NCBI GenBank assembly: GCA_947631085.1
Contig: CANRJY010000022.1
Span: 1-35,346 of the forward strand
DNA: 35,346 nt
Reading direction: 5' to 3'
From: an uncultured Clostridia bacterium
Lineage (GTDB): Bacteria > Bacillota > Clostridia > UBA1381
Below the pieces are notes generated by a model. It saw nothing but the letters and a program-made list of their open reading frames with translations. It had not been told where the DNA came from and did not search any database. The translations under genes and the position numbers were made by a program. Shown here one piece after another: positions 18,066 through 26,731 of this stretch. Each line of letters begins with the position of its first letter. Position 1 is the stretch's first letter.

Positions 18066-21000
18066 ATGAAAAAAATTATTGCGGCGGCGCTGACGGCGGC
18101 TTTTGTATGCTCGGCAGCCCCATGTGCTCTTGCGGACGAAGCGGCGGAAACGGCGGCGGTGTCGGGCTATGTCTCGACTGAGAGCGGAGATATCAAGCTT
18201 GTAAGCGCCGACAAAACGCCGGTGATACATATCGACGAAAGCGACTACGACGGAGTTATCCGCGCGGCGGGCGATTTGGTAAACGACATTGAAAAGGTAA
18301 CGGACAAAAAACCGACCGTGAAAACAGACGATATTACAGTTCCCGCTCCGCCGGGAGGCTCGGGAATAAGCGAAACCGAGGACGGCATGGCGGTCACGTT
18401 TGACAGTCCCATAGACGCGGACGCGGACTGCTATATCGCGGCGTATAACGCTGACAGTTCGCTTGCGGGAGTGATAAAGGCGGTCGGCGAAATTGCTTCA
18501 GATAATGTGAATATCGGCTACAAATTCGATAAAAAGCTCGCGAAGCCCGCGGGCGGAAGGCTTAAGGCGTTCGTTTGGAAGGAGCAGGAGCCGCTTACGG
18601 GCGTTTTGGGAATGCTTGTCACAAGAACGGCTGATTTGAGCGGCGCGGACGTTGTGATAGGCACTCTCGGAAAGAGCGATACTATAGACGCTCTCGCGGA
18701 AAGCGGCAAGCTCGACGTTTCCGAGATAGAGGGAAAATGGGAGGCGTTCACTGTTCAGAACGTCGATGATACCGTTGTTATCGCGGGCTCGGACAAGCGC
18801 GGCACCATTTACGGAATTTACGACTTATCCGAAAAAATAGGCGTGTCGCCGTGGTATTTCTGGGCTGACACGGTTATCGGTCACGCGGACTCGCTTTATG
18901 TAAACCTTCCCGAGGGCGGCTACACCGAGGGAGAACCGTCGGTCAAGTACAGGGGTATATTCTTAAACGACGAGTTCAATATGTCGGAGTGGTCGAAATC
19001 TATGGGCGATACGGGCGTTAATATGAACAACGCGACGTATGAAAAGATTTTCGAATTGCTGTTAAGACTTAAGGCGAACTACTTATGGCCCGCGATGCAC
19101 ACATACTCGACGGCGTTCAACAACACCGAGCACAACGCCGAGCTTGCGGACGAATACGGCATAGTTATGGGCTCGTCGCACGCGGAGCCGATACTTAGAA
19201 ACAATCTCGGCGAGCTGTACAATTTCCAGCAGGAATGGACGGCGGCGCATCCCGATAAGAAGCTCTACATAAACGAAAAGGACGACGCGGGCAGACAGGT
19301 AGCGTGGATGTGGACTGACAAGGACGGCAGCGGAAACGCGGTCGATAACAAGGAATTTATTTCCGACTACTGGAGAGCGCGCGCGAAGGCGAACAAGGAC
19401 TACGAGAACACATATACCCTCGGTATGCGCGGCGTTCACGACGGAAAATTCAACACGAATATGAATCAGACGACCGCGATGAAAGAGATCATCGAGGCGC
19501 AGACGAAGATATTAACGGAGGAGGTCGCTGTCGGCGGCAAGGATATTTCCGACGTTCCGCAGGTGTTCATTCCGTATAAGGAAATACTCGATTTGTACAA
19601 TCAGGGCATTAAAAACTCAATTCCCGATTACGTTACGCTGATGTGGACGGACGATAATTTCGGCTATATCCGCCAGCTCCCGACCGAGGACGAGGCGAAG
19701 CGCAGCGGCGGCGCGGGTATTTACTACCACCTGTCGTATCACGGCAGACCGACGAGCTATCTGTGGCTCGGCACGACGCAGCCCGGTCTTATCCGCGAGG
19801 AAATGACAAAGGCGTACGATATGGACGCGCGGGAAATATGGGTCGCGAACGTAGGCGATTTAAAGCCCGCTGAGACGGAGATAGAATACTTCCTCGATTT
19901 GGCGCGCGATATCGATACGGTGAGAAACGACGATATCGCGGACAGACTTTCTGAAAACGCGAAGCGCGACTTCGGTTTTGATGACGCGAAAGCGGCTGAA
20001 TACGCAGATATAAAGCTCGGCTATTACGAGCTTGCAAACTCGAGACGCCCCGAGCATATGGTTCAGGGAATATGGTCTCTGACGGAATACGGCGACGAGG
20101 GACAGATCGTTATCGACAAATATGCGTCTCTCGAAAAACGCGCTCAGGCGCTCTATGACGGACTCAGCGAGGATAAAAAGCCGTCGCTTTACGAGCTTCT
20201 GCTCTACCCGATAAAGGGCGCGCACAGTATGGCGGAGAAATATGTGTACGCGGACAAGGCGAAGTATTACGCCGACAACGGCTACGGCGCGGCGGCGAAC
20301 AAGTACGCGGCTCTCTCCGACGCGGCGAACGATAATATCGACGCGGCTACGGCTGTGTACACGTCGATGCTCGGCGGCAAATGGGATAAGATGATGAACC
20401 CGCGTCAGACGGGCTTGGTAGGCTCGTTCGGCGGTCCTATCACTGGCAAGCTCAATAATCCGACGGTTTCGACCGTTCCGTATACGACCATGACGGTCGT
20501 TCCCGAGGGCGGAAGGAGCAGTCTGTCGTTCAGCGGAGTTAAGCCGAGAGCGAAGTTTATCGACATAATCAACAGTGGCTCGGGCTCGTTCGAATGGCAG
20601 GCGGTGTCGGATGTTGATTGGATAAAATTCAACAAAACAAGCGGCACTGTCGCGGATGACGACAGGATCTATGCCGCTGTCGACACGGCGAAGGTTTCGG
20701 GTATAAATCAGGGCAATATAATTATTGAACGCGTGGTCAATGATATCGCGGTAGAAACATGTATTATCCCCGTAACGGTCAACATCACCGCAGCGGAGCA
20801 GACCGACAAGGCTGTTTACTACGGGGGCGACGGCGTTATTTCGATAGAAGCCGAGCATTTCACGAACAGCGTGAAAAACGGCGATTACGAGTGGAAAATT
20901 GAAAACGACTTCGGCAGAAGCGGCGACAGTGTTAAGGCGTACCCGAACCGCGCGGCGAAGGTGGCGACACCGAATAAGGAAAACAGCGCGTATCTCGAAT

Positions 21001-22907
21001 ATGAAGTGTACTTCACATCGGCGGGAACATTCTCCGTTGACCTGTACAGAATGCCGACGATAAACGAGCTGTCGGGCGCGACGCTCAGATGCAGAATAGG
21101 CGTTGACGACGAAACTCCGGTGCAGTTTAACGGCAACACGAAAACGACCGACAATTCAACCGGCACCGACGCGTGGGGCAAGGGCGTTCTTATGAACGCG
21201 AACGTGATTTCCGCAAGCATTAGAATTTCCGAGCCGGGTATGCACACGATAAGGCTGTATAACGAGGACGCGGGCGTTATCGTAGATAAATTCGTGATCT
21301 GGACCGACGCGAAAACAACGTCGTATTACGGCGCTCCTGAGAGCTACAACACGAAATACAACAGCGCGGACGCGGTTATGCCCGAGCCGACAGCTCCGGC
21401 GGAGGAGCAGACGGGCGATATTACGGCACTGTTCAATCCCGAATTTATGATATTGGGTACGGCTCCGTATAACGACAAGCTCTTGGGCGTACAGGTCATA
21501 AAAGCGGCGGAATTGACGGGAGATATTTACACATTCGTACTCGCGTCCTATGACAAAAACGGCAATATGATCGACGCGGCATATTTACCGCATGTTATGA
21601 AAAACGATGAAACGGACGTCGTTACGATAGACTGCCCGATGCCGTCAACCGAGGGCGCGTCGGATATGCAGATAATGATGCTTAAGGGGTATGTTGACGA
21701 TAACCGCGAGGACAACAGCTATGAAGCGGTCGCTCCGGCGCTCAATATCAGCCTCACGGACGCGTCGCTCGCGGCTTCGTACGACAGCGGATACATATAC
21801 CCGTCAACGCGCATGAACGACTATATCGGCAAGGAATCGGTATGCGCGGTCGAGGACGCGGAAGGCGCGATAAAGTATATCCGTCAGAACACTGTCGGAG
21901 AGGACACATATAAACAGATACCGTTCGGCGGCGAGGGTAAGCACACGCTGAAAATCAAGGTTTCGGGCGAGGACGGAATGATTACGGAAACATTTAACAC
22001 CGTAATAAACATTCAGCCCGACACCGACCCGACCACGGCGGAGCTGCACAGCTGGGACTTCTCCGAGGATCAGACCGGCACGGGCGCGAATGTTCCCGTA
22101 CTCGGCGGCAACGCTGTTTACGACGCAGACAATCAGGCGGTAAAAATGACCTCGACAGCCGAGGCGGGCGGAAATCTCACGGTCGATTTCGACGAGCCGC
22201 TCGCACTCAATCAGGGCGAAAAGGTGACTATCGTATCAAAAATTGCATACGGCAATCTTGACAAAAAATTCATGACGTACGAGATCACTGATTCGGCGGG
22301 AAATTCACTCGTGAGATCGAATATCAACCGCTATACGGGTCAAAAGCAGTCGCTTACGGTAGGCGGCGTCGAGCAATTCGGCGACGGCAGCACCCTTCCC
22401 GCGGGAATGCCGAAAATCGACAAAAACACAACAAATCCAAAGGGATGCTTTACGACATATACGACCGAAATCGACACGGTTTCAAACACGATAAAGGTCA
22501 CACTGACATACGACGGCAAGCAAACCTCTGATGTGTATGAGGAGAGCATACCGTTTGATGCGTCGTACGACATATCGAAGCTGTATTTCACGACGAGTTA
22601 CGACAACGCGGGAAGAACGTGCTATGTTGACGATATTTCGGTAACGAAATCGAAGGCGGCGGCGTATACGATGAGCTTCAAGCCCGTTGACGCAAACGGA
22701 AGCGCGGTCGAAAACGCGGAAATTACGGTAACAGACGGTTTATCGGGCGTGGTGATAGCCCCCGAAGCCGACGGAACGTACAAGCTCTGCGACGGAGTAT
22801 ACAGCTACACCGTAACCGCCGACGGATACGCGGAAACGACCGGCTCGCTTGAGCTTACGCCCGCGACGGAAAGCAAGGAAATTACCGTGGAAATGAGCGC
22901 GGCATAA
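18066..22907 (+). CDS. Secreted GH115 alpha-glucuronidase with accessory modules
   Basis: The 1,613-residue protein starts with a signal peptide ending near CALAD. The GH115 N-terminal domain begins near 50 but is split by an inserted beta module (about 95-200: YIAAYNADSSLAGV, then LKAFVWKEQEPLTG). It resumes with DVVIGTLGKSD, and the catalytic core contains GTIYGIYDLSEKIGVSPWY (about 245), RGIFLNDE (296), NYLWPAMH (337), MGSSHAEPILRNN (about 369) and LMWTDDNFGYIRQLP (525). A GH115 C-terminal-type domain spans about 925-1078 (IEAEHFTNS). Then come a second module of the FVW type, Ig-like and LamG-like parts, and a carboxypeptidase-regulatory-like end (1540-1610). GH115 enzymes remove alpha-1,2-linked glucuronic or methylglucuronic acid from xylan, including internal sites. 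No wall anchor is seen. Confidence 0.9.
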   Translation: MKKIIAAALTAAFVCSAAPCALADEAAETAAVSGYVSTESGDIKLVSADKTPVIHIDESDYDGVIRAAGDLVNDIEKVTDKKPTVKTDDITVPAPPGGSGISETEDGMAVTFDSPIDADADCYIAAYNADSSLAGVIKAVGEIASDNVNIGYKFDKKLAKPAGGRLKAFVWKEQEPLTGVLGMLVTRTADLSGADVVIGTLGKSDTIDALAESGKLDVSEIEGKWEAFTVQNVDDTVVIAGSDKRGTIYGIYDLSEKIGVSPWYFWADTVIGHADSLYVNLPEGGYTEGEPSVKYRGIFLNDEFNMSEWSKSMGDTGVNMNNATYEKIFELLLRLKANYLWPAMHTYSTAFNNTEHNAELADEYGIVMGSSHAEPILRNNLGELYNFQQEWTAAHPDKKLYINEKDDAGRQVAWMWTDKDGSGNAVDNKEFISDYWRARAKANKDYENTYTLGMRGVHDGKFNTNMNQTTAMKEIIEAQTKILTEEVAVGGKDISDVPQVFIPYKEILDLYNQGIKNSIPDYVTLMWTDDNFGYIRQLPTEDEAKRSGGAGIYYHLSYHGRPTSYLWLGTTQPGLIREEMTKAYDMDAREIWVANVGDLKPAETEIEYFLDLARDIDTVRNDDIADRLSENAKRDFGFDDAKAAEYADIKLGYYELANSRRPEHMVQGIWSLTEYGDEGQIVIDKYASLEKRAQALYDGLSEDKKPSLYELLLYPIKGAHSMAEKYVYADKAKYYADNGYGAAANKYAALSDAANDNIDAATAVYTSMLGGKWDKMMNPRQTGLVGSFGGPITGKLNNPTVSTVPYTTMTVVPEGGRSSLSFSGVKPRAKFIDIINSGSGSFEWQAVSDVDWIKFNKTSGTVADDDRIYAAVDTAKVSGINQGNIIIERVVNDIAVETCIIPVTVNITAAEQTDKAVYYGGDGVISIEAEHFTNSVKNGDYEWKIENDFGRSGDSVKAYPNRAAKVATPNKENSAYLEYEVYFTSAGTFSVDLYRMPTINELSGATLRCRIGVDDETPVQFNGNTKTTDNSTGTDAWGKGVLMNANVISASIRISEPGMHTIRLYNEDAGVIVDKFVIWTDAKTTSYYGAPESYNTKYNSADAVMPEPTAPAEEQTGDITALFNPEFMILGTAPYNDKLLGVQVIKAAELTGDIYTFVLASYDKNGNMIDAAYLPHVMKNDETDVVTIDCPMPSTEGASDMQIMMLKGYVDDNREDNSYEAVAPALNISLTDASLAASYDSGYIYPSTRMNDYIGKESVCAVEDAEGAIKYIRQNTVGEDTYKQIPFGGEGKHTLKIKVSGEDGMITETFNTVINIQPDTDPTTAELHSWDFSEDQTGTGANVPVLGGNAVYDADNQAVKMTSTAEAGGNLTVDFDEPLALNQGEKVTIVSKIAYGNLDKKFMTYEITDSAGNSLVRSNINRYTGQKQSLTVGGVEQFGDGSTLPAGMPKIDKNTTNPKGCFTTYTTEIDTVSNTIKVTLTYDGKQTSDVYEESIPFDASYDISKLYFTTSYDNAGRTCYVDDISVTKSKAAAYTMSFKPVDANGSAVENAEITVTDGLSGVVIAPEADGTYKLCDGVYSYTVTADGYAETTGSLELTPATESKEITVEMSAA

Positions 22908-22914
22908 AAAACCG

Positions 22915-22948
22915 GGTGTTCTTGCAGATTTAACTCTGCAAGAACACC
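22915..22948. terminator. Perfect 14-bp stem-loop after the GH115 gene
   Basis: GGTGTTCTTGCAGA (22915-22928) pairs perfectly with 22935-22948 around the loop TTTAAC. The T-run is on the minus strand (complement of the A-run at 22906-22911), so on the plus strand it may be a processing or mRNA-stability hairpin rather than a full stop. Confidence 0.6.
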
Positions 22949-22974
22949 TATACTTGAAAGAGAGATGAAAAATT

Positions 22975-23295
22975 ATGGCATCGAGTAAAGAATATCTGCA
23001 ATTCATTTTGGAGCAGTTGACCGATTTGGAAGAAATCACTTACAGACCGATGATGGGCGAGTTTATTATCTATTATCGCGGCAAAATTATCGGCGGTATA
23101 TATGACGACAGGTTGCTTGTAAAACCGGTAAAATCAGCAATAGCTTATATGCCGTCAGTTTCTTATGAACTGCCTTATGACGGAGCAAAGGAAATGCTTT
23201 TGGTTGACGAGGTTGAGAACAAAGAATATTTAGCGGGCTTGTTCAAGGCTATGTATGACGAATTGCCGATTCCGAAATCAAAAAAGAAGAAATGA
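22975..23295 (+). CDS. TfoX N-terminal domain protein
   Basis: The 106-residue protein is essentially one TfoX_N domain: YRPMMGEFIIYYRGKIIGGI followed by DRLLVKP. It ends with a lysine-rich tail (KSKKKK). Stand-alone TfoX_N proteins are common in Firmicutes; unlike the full Sxy/TfoX competence regulator they lack the C-terminal helix-hairpin-helix part, and their role is not established. The ribosome site is AGAGAGATGAAAAATT. It lies 67 bases after the GH115 stop, across the stem-loop, and its base composition is more AT-rich than the genes before it. It converges on the MATE gene. Confidence 0.85.
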   Translation: MASSKEYLQFILEQLTDLEEITYRPMMGEFIIYYRGKIIGGIYDDRLLVKPVKSAIAYMPSVSYELPYDGAKEMLLVDEVENKEYLAGLFKAMYDELPIPKSKKKK

Positions 23296-23410
23296 GTTTT
23301 TGTTAATCACAAACAAAATAGAACGATAAATTATTAAAGCTTTAAAAATAATATTTTTCATGAGTTTACCTCTTACGTCCGCGTTTGGATAAATGCCGCG
23401 CCGTATAAAA

Positions 23411-23442
23411 AATATATACGGGGATCTCTCTCCGTATATATT
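23411..23442. terminator. Bidirectional terminator between convergent genes
   Basis: AATATATACGGGGA (23411-23424) pairs with 23429-23442 (one G-T pair) around TCTC. It sits between the convergent TfoX-N and MATE genes, with A/T runs on both sides. Confidence 0.75.
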
Positions 23443-23484
23443 ATATACCGCCCGCTTCGTATTGTAAAATACTTATTTTTATGC

Positions 23485-24861
23485 TTACCCATTCGCGTTT
23501 TGCATGGCGGATCCGAACGTCCGCGAGGCGTAATACCGATATGTGATAAGCGAGAGCGCCACGGTCAGCACGTCCGCCGTCGCCTGCGACCACACTATAC
23601 CGTACATTCCCACAAGGCGGTTTAGCAGGAACAGCATCGGGATATTGAACACAGCCCAGCGCGTCACCCCGAGAAACATGGCGTATCCGCCCTTGCCGAA
23701 GCCGTTAAACAGGTAAACGTGGAAGAAGCTCAGGAACATCAGCGGCGTGGCGAGCACGCGTATACGCAGAAAATCGGTGCCGAGAGCGACGGTCTGCGCG
23801 TCGTTGATAAACGCGCTCATTATCTGTCCCGCAAACAGCTCGTAAAGAGTTATGCTTATAACGGCGCAGATAAGACCGAGCTTCAGCGAGTAGTTCTTTG
23901 TATCGTTCATGCGTTTGTAATTTTTGGCGGAGTAATTGTACGCGATGATCGGCATCATTCCCTGGCATATACCTATCCCGACGTTCAGCGGCAGACGCTC
24001 CGCCTTTAAAACGATGCCCGTCGCCGCGAGCGCGATATCATTATAGCCCGACATAAGACGGTCTATCACAACATAGTCCAAATCAAACAACAGCGTCGCT
24101 ATTGACGACGGCAGCCCCACGCCGAAAATGCCCATAATGCTTTTTGCCGACGGAAAACTGAGCGGCGGCGATATGCGCAGAACATCGTTTTTCATGCGGA
24201 TAAGCACTATTACGAAGTACGCGCAGGCGATGCAGTTCGAAAGGCACGTCGCCATTCCCGCGCCGATTATCTCCATGCCGTCCGGCAGCAGTACGAACAT
24301 AAAAAGCGGGTCAAGCGCGATATTTATAATTCCGCCCATAGTTATGCCTATTCCCGCGCGCCGCGATTCGCCCACGCTCCTTATCAGCGTCGCGAGCGTG
24401 TTCGAAAGCACCGTTGGCACGCCGCCGCACACGATAACAAAAAAAGCGTAGCCGCTCGCGTAATCGTATGTATCCGCGCCCGCGCCGAGCAAATTCATAA
24501 GCGGACGCATAAAAATCAAAGTCGCCAGCGAAAATAACGCGGACAGGCATATTCCGAGATACACGCTGAAGCTGTACACGCGCCGCGCCTCGTCCGGACG
24601 CTTTTCCCCGAGCAGACGCGAAATAAGCGCGCCGCCGCCCACTCCCGCAAGACCGGACAGCGACAGCGTAATATTAAATATCGGCAGAATGAGCGAGGCT
24701 CCGGCGACCATATACGGGTTGTTTGTCCGTCCGATAAAAAACGTGTCGGCGATATTGTAAATCAGCACGATGAGCTGACTTATAACCGTCGGTACCGCCA
24801 TAGTTCCGACCGCTCTCGCGATCGACATATTTTCAAATACGTCTGTATTGCTGTTATTCAT
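23485..24861 (-). CDS. MATE-family multidrug/metabolite efflux transporter
   Basis: The 458-residue integral membrane protein has the twelve hydrophobic segments of the MATE family. Typical motifs are VPTVISQLIVLIYNIADTFF in helix 1, GVGGGALISRLLGEKRPDEA between helices 2 and 3, and the repeated pattern in the second half (GIGICQGMMPIIAYNYSAKN). Such transporters export cationic compounds using Na+ or H+ gradients. Length is standard and no break is visible. The start is supported by GGAAGGAAAG upstream and by a promoter at 24918-24946. It is a single gene; neighbours give no hint of substrate. Confidence 0.92.
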   Translation of the reverse strand: MNNSNTDVFENMSIARAVGTMAVPTVISQLIVLIYNIADTFFIGRTNNPYMVAGASLILPIFNITLSLSGLAGVGGGALISRLLGEKRPDEARRVYSFSVYLGICLSALFSLATLIFMRPLMNLLGAGADTYDYASGYAFFVIVCGGVPTVLSNTLATLIRSVGESRRAGIGITMGGIINIALDPLFMFVLLPDGMEIIGAGMATCLSNCIACAYFVIVLIRMKNDVLRISPPLSFPSAKSIMGIFGVGLPSSIATLLFDLDYVVIDRLMSGYNDIALAATGIVLKAERLPLNVGIGICQGMMPIIAYNYSAKNYKRMNDTKNYSLKLGLICAVISITLYELFAGQIMSAFINDAQTVALGTDFLRIRVLATPLMFLSFFHVYLFNGFGKGGYAMFLGVTRWAVFNIPMLFLLNRLVGMYGIVWSQATADVLTVALSLITYRYYASRTFGSAMQNANG

Positions 24862-24917
24862 TTTCTTTCCTTCCGTATGTACGCGTATAAATTTTTACCC
24901 TTGTAAAACACCTCTAT

Positions 24918-24946
24918 ATTATACACGCTTGCCAAAAAAACTTCAA
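24918..24946 (-). promoter_or_regulatory. Promoter of the MATE gene
   Basis: On the minus strand, TTGAAG (24946-24941), a 17-bp spacer and TATAAT (24923-24918). The rest of the 302-base gap between the MATE gene and the next small gene holds only the two divergent promoters. Confidence 0.65.
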
Positions 24947-25061
24947 TAGCTTTTGAGTAATTTGTCGTGCGAAATAACCGCGCGCGCCGCTGAATTTACG
25001 CTTTGTGCATCATGCATAATTTAAATAAATATTCTTATATAATATAACGAAAAAATTTTGA

Positions 25062-25090
25062 TAGACAAATCTTTTCAGGCGTGTTATACT
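25062..25090 (+). promoter_or_regulatory. Promoter of the 56-residue gene
   Basis: TAGACA (25062-25067), a 17-bp spacer and TATACT (25085-25090), each one base from consensus. It is about 70 bases before the start codon. Confidence 0.65.
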
Positions 25091-25163
25091 ATATATAGTA
25101 AAGAAAGTCAAAGTATGTGGAAAATATTGGGCATTAAGGGTTTTATATTAAGGAGAGGTTATT

Positions 25164-25334
25164 ATGACGATAACAAACACCGACATAAACACTTACAAAA
25201 ACACTTTGATTGAGGAATTACAAAAGCTCGGCGCCTGCGCGACGGAATTTCGTATGGTTACGGAAGATATGATAATGCTGTCTATTTCCGATAATATACT
25301 TCCCCGCGAAGCCGCCTGGACAATAGTGGAATAG
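25164..25334 (+). CDS. Small uncharacterised protein, 56 residues
   Basis: A clear AAGGAGAGGTT precedes the ATG at 25164, and the frame ends in TAG at 25334. The product is acidic, with a helical N-terminal half (NTYKNTLIEELQKLGACATE) and a second half MVTEDMIMLSISDNILPREA followed by AWTIVE. I do not recognise the family. It has one cysteine, no signal peptide, no membrane segment and no double-glycine leader, so it is unlikely to be a substrate of the exporter 7 kb away. It has its own promoter and probably its own terminator. Coding status is supported by the ribosome site and the promoter rather than by homology. Confidence 0.65.
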   Translation: MTITNTDINTYKNTLIEELQKLGACATEFRMVTEDMIMLSISDNILPREAAWTIVE

Positions 25335-25363
25335 GCTTGCGCGCCGAAATATTCGATTGAGCG

Positions 25364-25398
25364 GCAGCCTGCCTGCCGTTATTGGCTGCGGGCTTTTT
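25364..25398 (+). terminator. Probable terminator after the 56-residue gene
   Basis: GCAGCC (25364-25369) pairs with GGCTGC (25384-25389), followed by GGGCTTTTT. An alternative hairpin, CGGCAG/CTGCCG (25362-25378), overlaps it. Confidence 0.45.
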
Positions 25399-25516
25399 GG
25401 GGTTTGTAAAATTAAAGATACGGGGCTGCGGCAGCGATTTTAAAATATCCGCCCGCAAGCCCTTTTTATTTGCTCGCGCCGTAAATTTAAACAGCTGCAC
25501 GAAGGGGAATGTGAAA

Positions 25517-25882
25517 ATGGAATTAAAAAAACTGGAATATGATTTGACCGTATGCAAGGTGAAAGAGATAAAAGCGTCCGATTTGGCGGGCGGGTTTTAC
25601 TTCATCGGCAAAACGGACGAGGAGCTGTCGCTGGTATGCCCGACGGAAAACGTCCCGCCCGACACATTGGAGCGCGAGGACGGCTGGAAAGGCTTCAGAA
25701 TACAGGGGATTTTGGATTTTTCACTCATAGGCGTCCTTTCCCCGATAGCGAAGATACTCGCCGACAACAAAATAGGCATATTCGCCGTTTCAACGTTTAA
25801 CACGGATTATATACTTGTCAAGCGCGAAAGCTTCGGGCGGGCGGAAATGGCGCTCTCAAGCGCGGGATATACCGTTATATAG
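25517..25882 (+). CDS. ACT-domain protein
   Basis: The 121-residue protein is of the small clostridial ACT/CASTOR-like type: an N-terminal half around YDLTVCKVKEIKASD, then FRIQGILDFSLIGVLSPIAK and NKIGIFAVSTFNTDYILVKR, which is the ACT pattern of a regulatory beta-alpha-beta fold. Such proteins are thought to bind amino acids, but this subfamily has no assigned function. The start at 25517 follows AAGGGG with 9 bases spacing; an in-frame ATG at 25382 lies inside the upstream hairpin region and is unlikely. It ends in TAG. It stands alone, with no operon partners. Confidence 0.8.
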   Translation: MELKKLEYDLTVCKVKEIKASDLAGGFYFIGKTDEELSLVCPTENVPPDTLEREDGWKGFRIQGILDFSLIGVLSPIAKILADNKIGIFAVSTFNTDYILVKRESFGRAEMALSSAGYTVI

Positions 25883-25943
25883 CCGCCGACACGAATATTT
25901 TTCGCGATATGCGTTTAATTTGAAGGATTTTAGAAAAATTTAG

Positions 25944-25972
25944 TTGCAGTATCGGGAAAGTTATGTTATAAT
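25944..25972 (+). promoter_or_regulatory. Promoter of the Fe-S scaffold operon
   Basis: TATAAT at 25967-25972 with an extended TGT before it and a poor -35 (TTGCAG, 25944-25949) at 17 bp. It is about 45 bases before the start codon. Confidence 0.7.
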
Positions 25973-26017
25973 TATCACAAACAGCGGTTTCCGCAAATGA
26001 CGAAAGGAGTACATAGT

Positions 26018-26710
26018 ATGAAATATTCAAGTGAAGTAGAAAATATGTGTCCTTTGGCTAAGGGCGCGTATCACGGTCCGGCTCCTATCCCGCAGGAAGG
26101 AAAATGGACACAGGCTAAGGAAATAACGGACATTTCCGGTCTTACGCACGGCATAGGCTGGTGCGCTCCGCAGCAGGGCGGCTGCAAGCTGACGCTCAAC
26201 GTAAAAGAGGGCGTTATCCAGGAGGCTCTCGTTGAAACGATAGGCTGCTCGGGCATGACACACTCGGCTGCTATGGCGGCTGAAATTCTTATCGGCAAGA
26301 CGATTTTAGAGGCGCTCAACACCGACCTCGTATGCGACGCGATCAACACCGCTATGCGCGAGTTATTCCTCCAGATCGTATACGGACGTACACAGACGGC
26401 GTTCTCGGAGGACGGACTTCCCATCGGCGCGGGTCTTGAGGACTTGGGTAAGGGACTTCGCTCGCAGGTAGGTACGACGTACGCTACAAGCAAGAAGGGT
26501 CCGCGTTATCTCGAGCTCGCGGAGGGCTACATAACAAAGATAGCTATCGACGAAAACGACGAGATCATCGGCTACAAGTTCGTTCATCTCGGCAAGATGA
26601 TGGAAATGATTGCTAAAGGTACGGACGCGAACGAGGCGCTCGAAAAGGCGAGCGGTCAGTACGGCAGAGTTGACGACGCTGTTAAGCTCATCGACCCGAG
26701 ACACGAATAA
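26018..26710 (+). CDS. Iron-sulfur cluster assembly scaffold-like protein
   Basis: The 230-residue protein starts at MKYSSEVENMC after GAAAGGAGTACATAGT. The N-terminal part resembles NifU/IscU-type scaffold proteins, with candidate ligand cysteines C11, C49, C56 and C77 (ENMCPLA, GWCAPQQGGCK, TIGCSGMTHSA). It is longer than IscU, with an extra C-terminal region (YITKIAIDENDEIIGYKF). In Clostridia this form is typically encoded directly before a GGGtGRT protein gene, as here (21-base gap). Assembly of a special cofactor for or with the partner protein is plausible but unproven. It is well preserved; codon use is that of highly expressed host genes. Confidence 0.82.
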   Translation: MKYSSEVENMCPLAKGAYHGPAPIPQEGKWTQAKEITDISGLTHGIGWCAPQQGGCKLTLNVKEGVIQEALVETIGCSGMTHSAAMAAEILIGKTILEALNTDLVCDAINTAMRELFLQIVYGRTQTAFSEDGLPIGAGLEDLGKGLRSQVGTTYATSKKGPRYLELAEGYITKIAIDENDEIIGYKFVHLGKMMEMIAKGTDANEALEKASGQYGRVDDAVKLIDPRHE

Positions 26711-26731
26711 TTGAGAGGGAGGTAAAATATA

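Noticed and set aside
22975..23295. The TfoX-N protein as evidence for natural competence
   Set aside because: Only the N-terminal domain is present, and no competence genes are in the window.
25164..25334. The 56-residue protein as the missing precursor for the NHLM-type exporter
   Set aside because: It has no nitrile-hydratase-like leader, no double-glycine cleavage motif, and lies 7 kb away behind unrelated genes.
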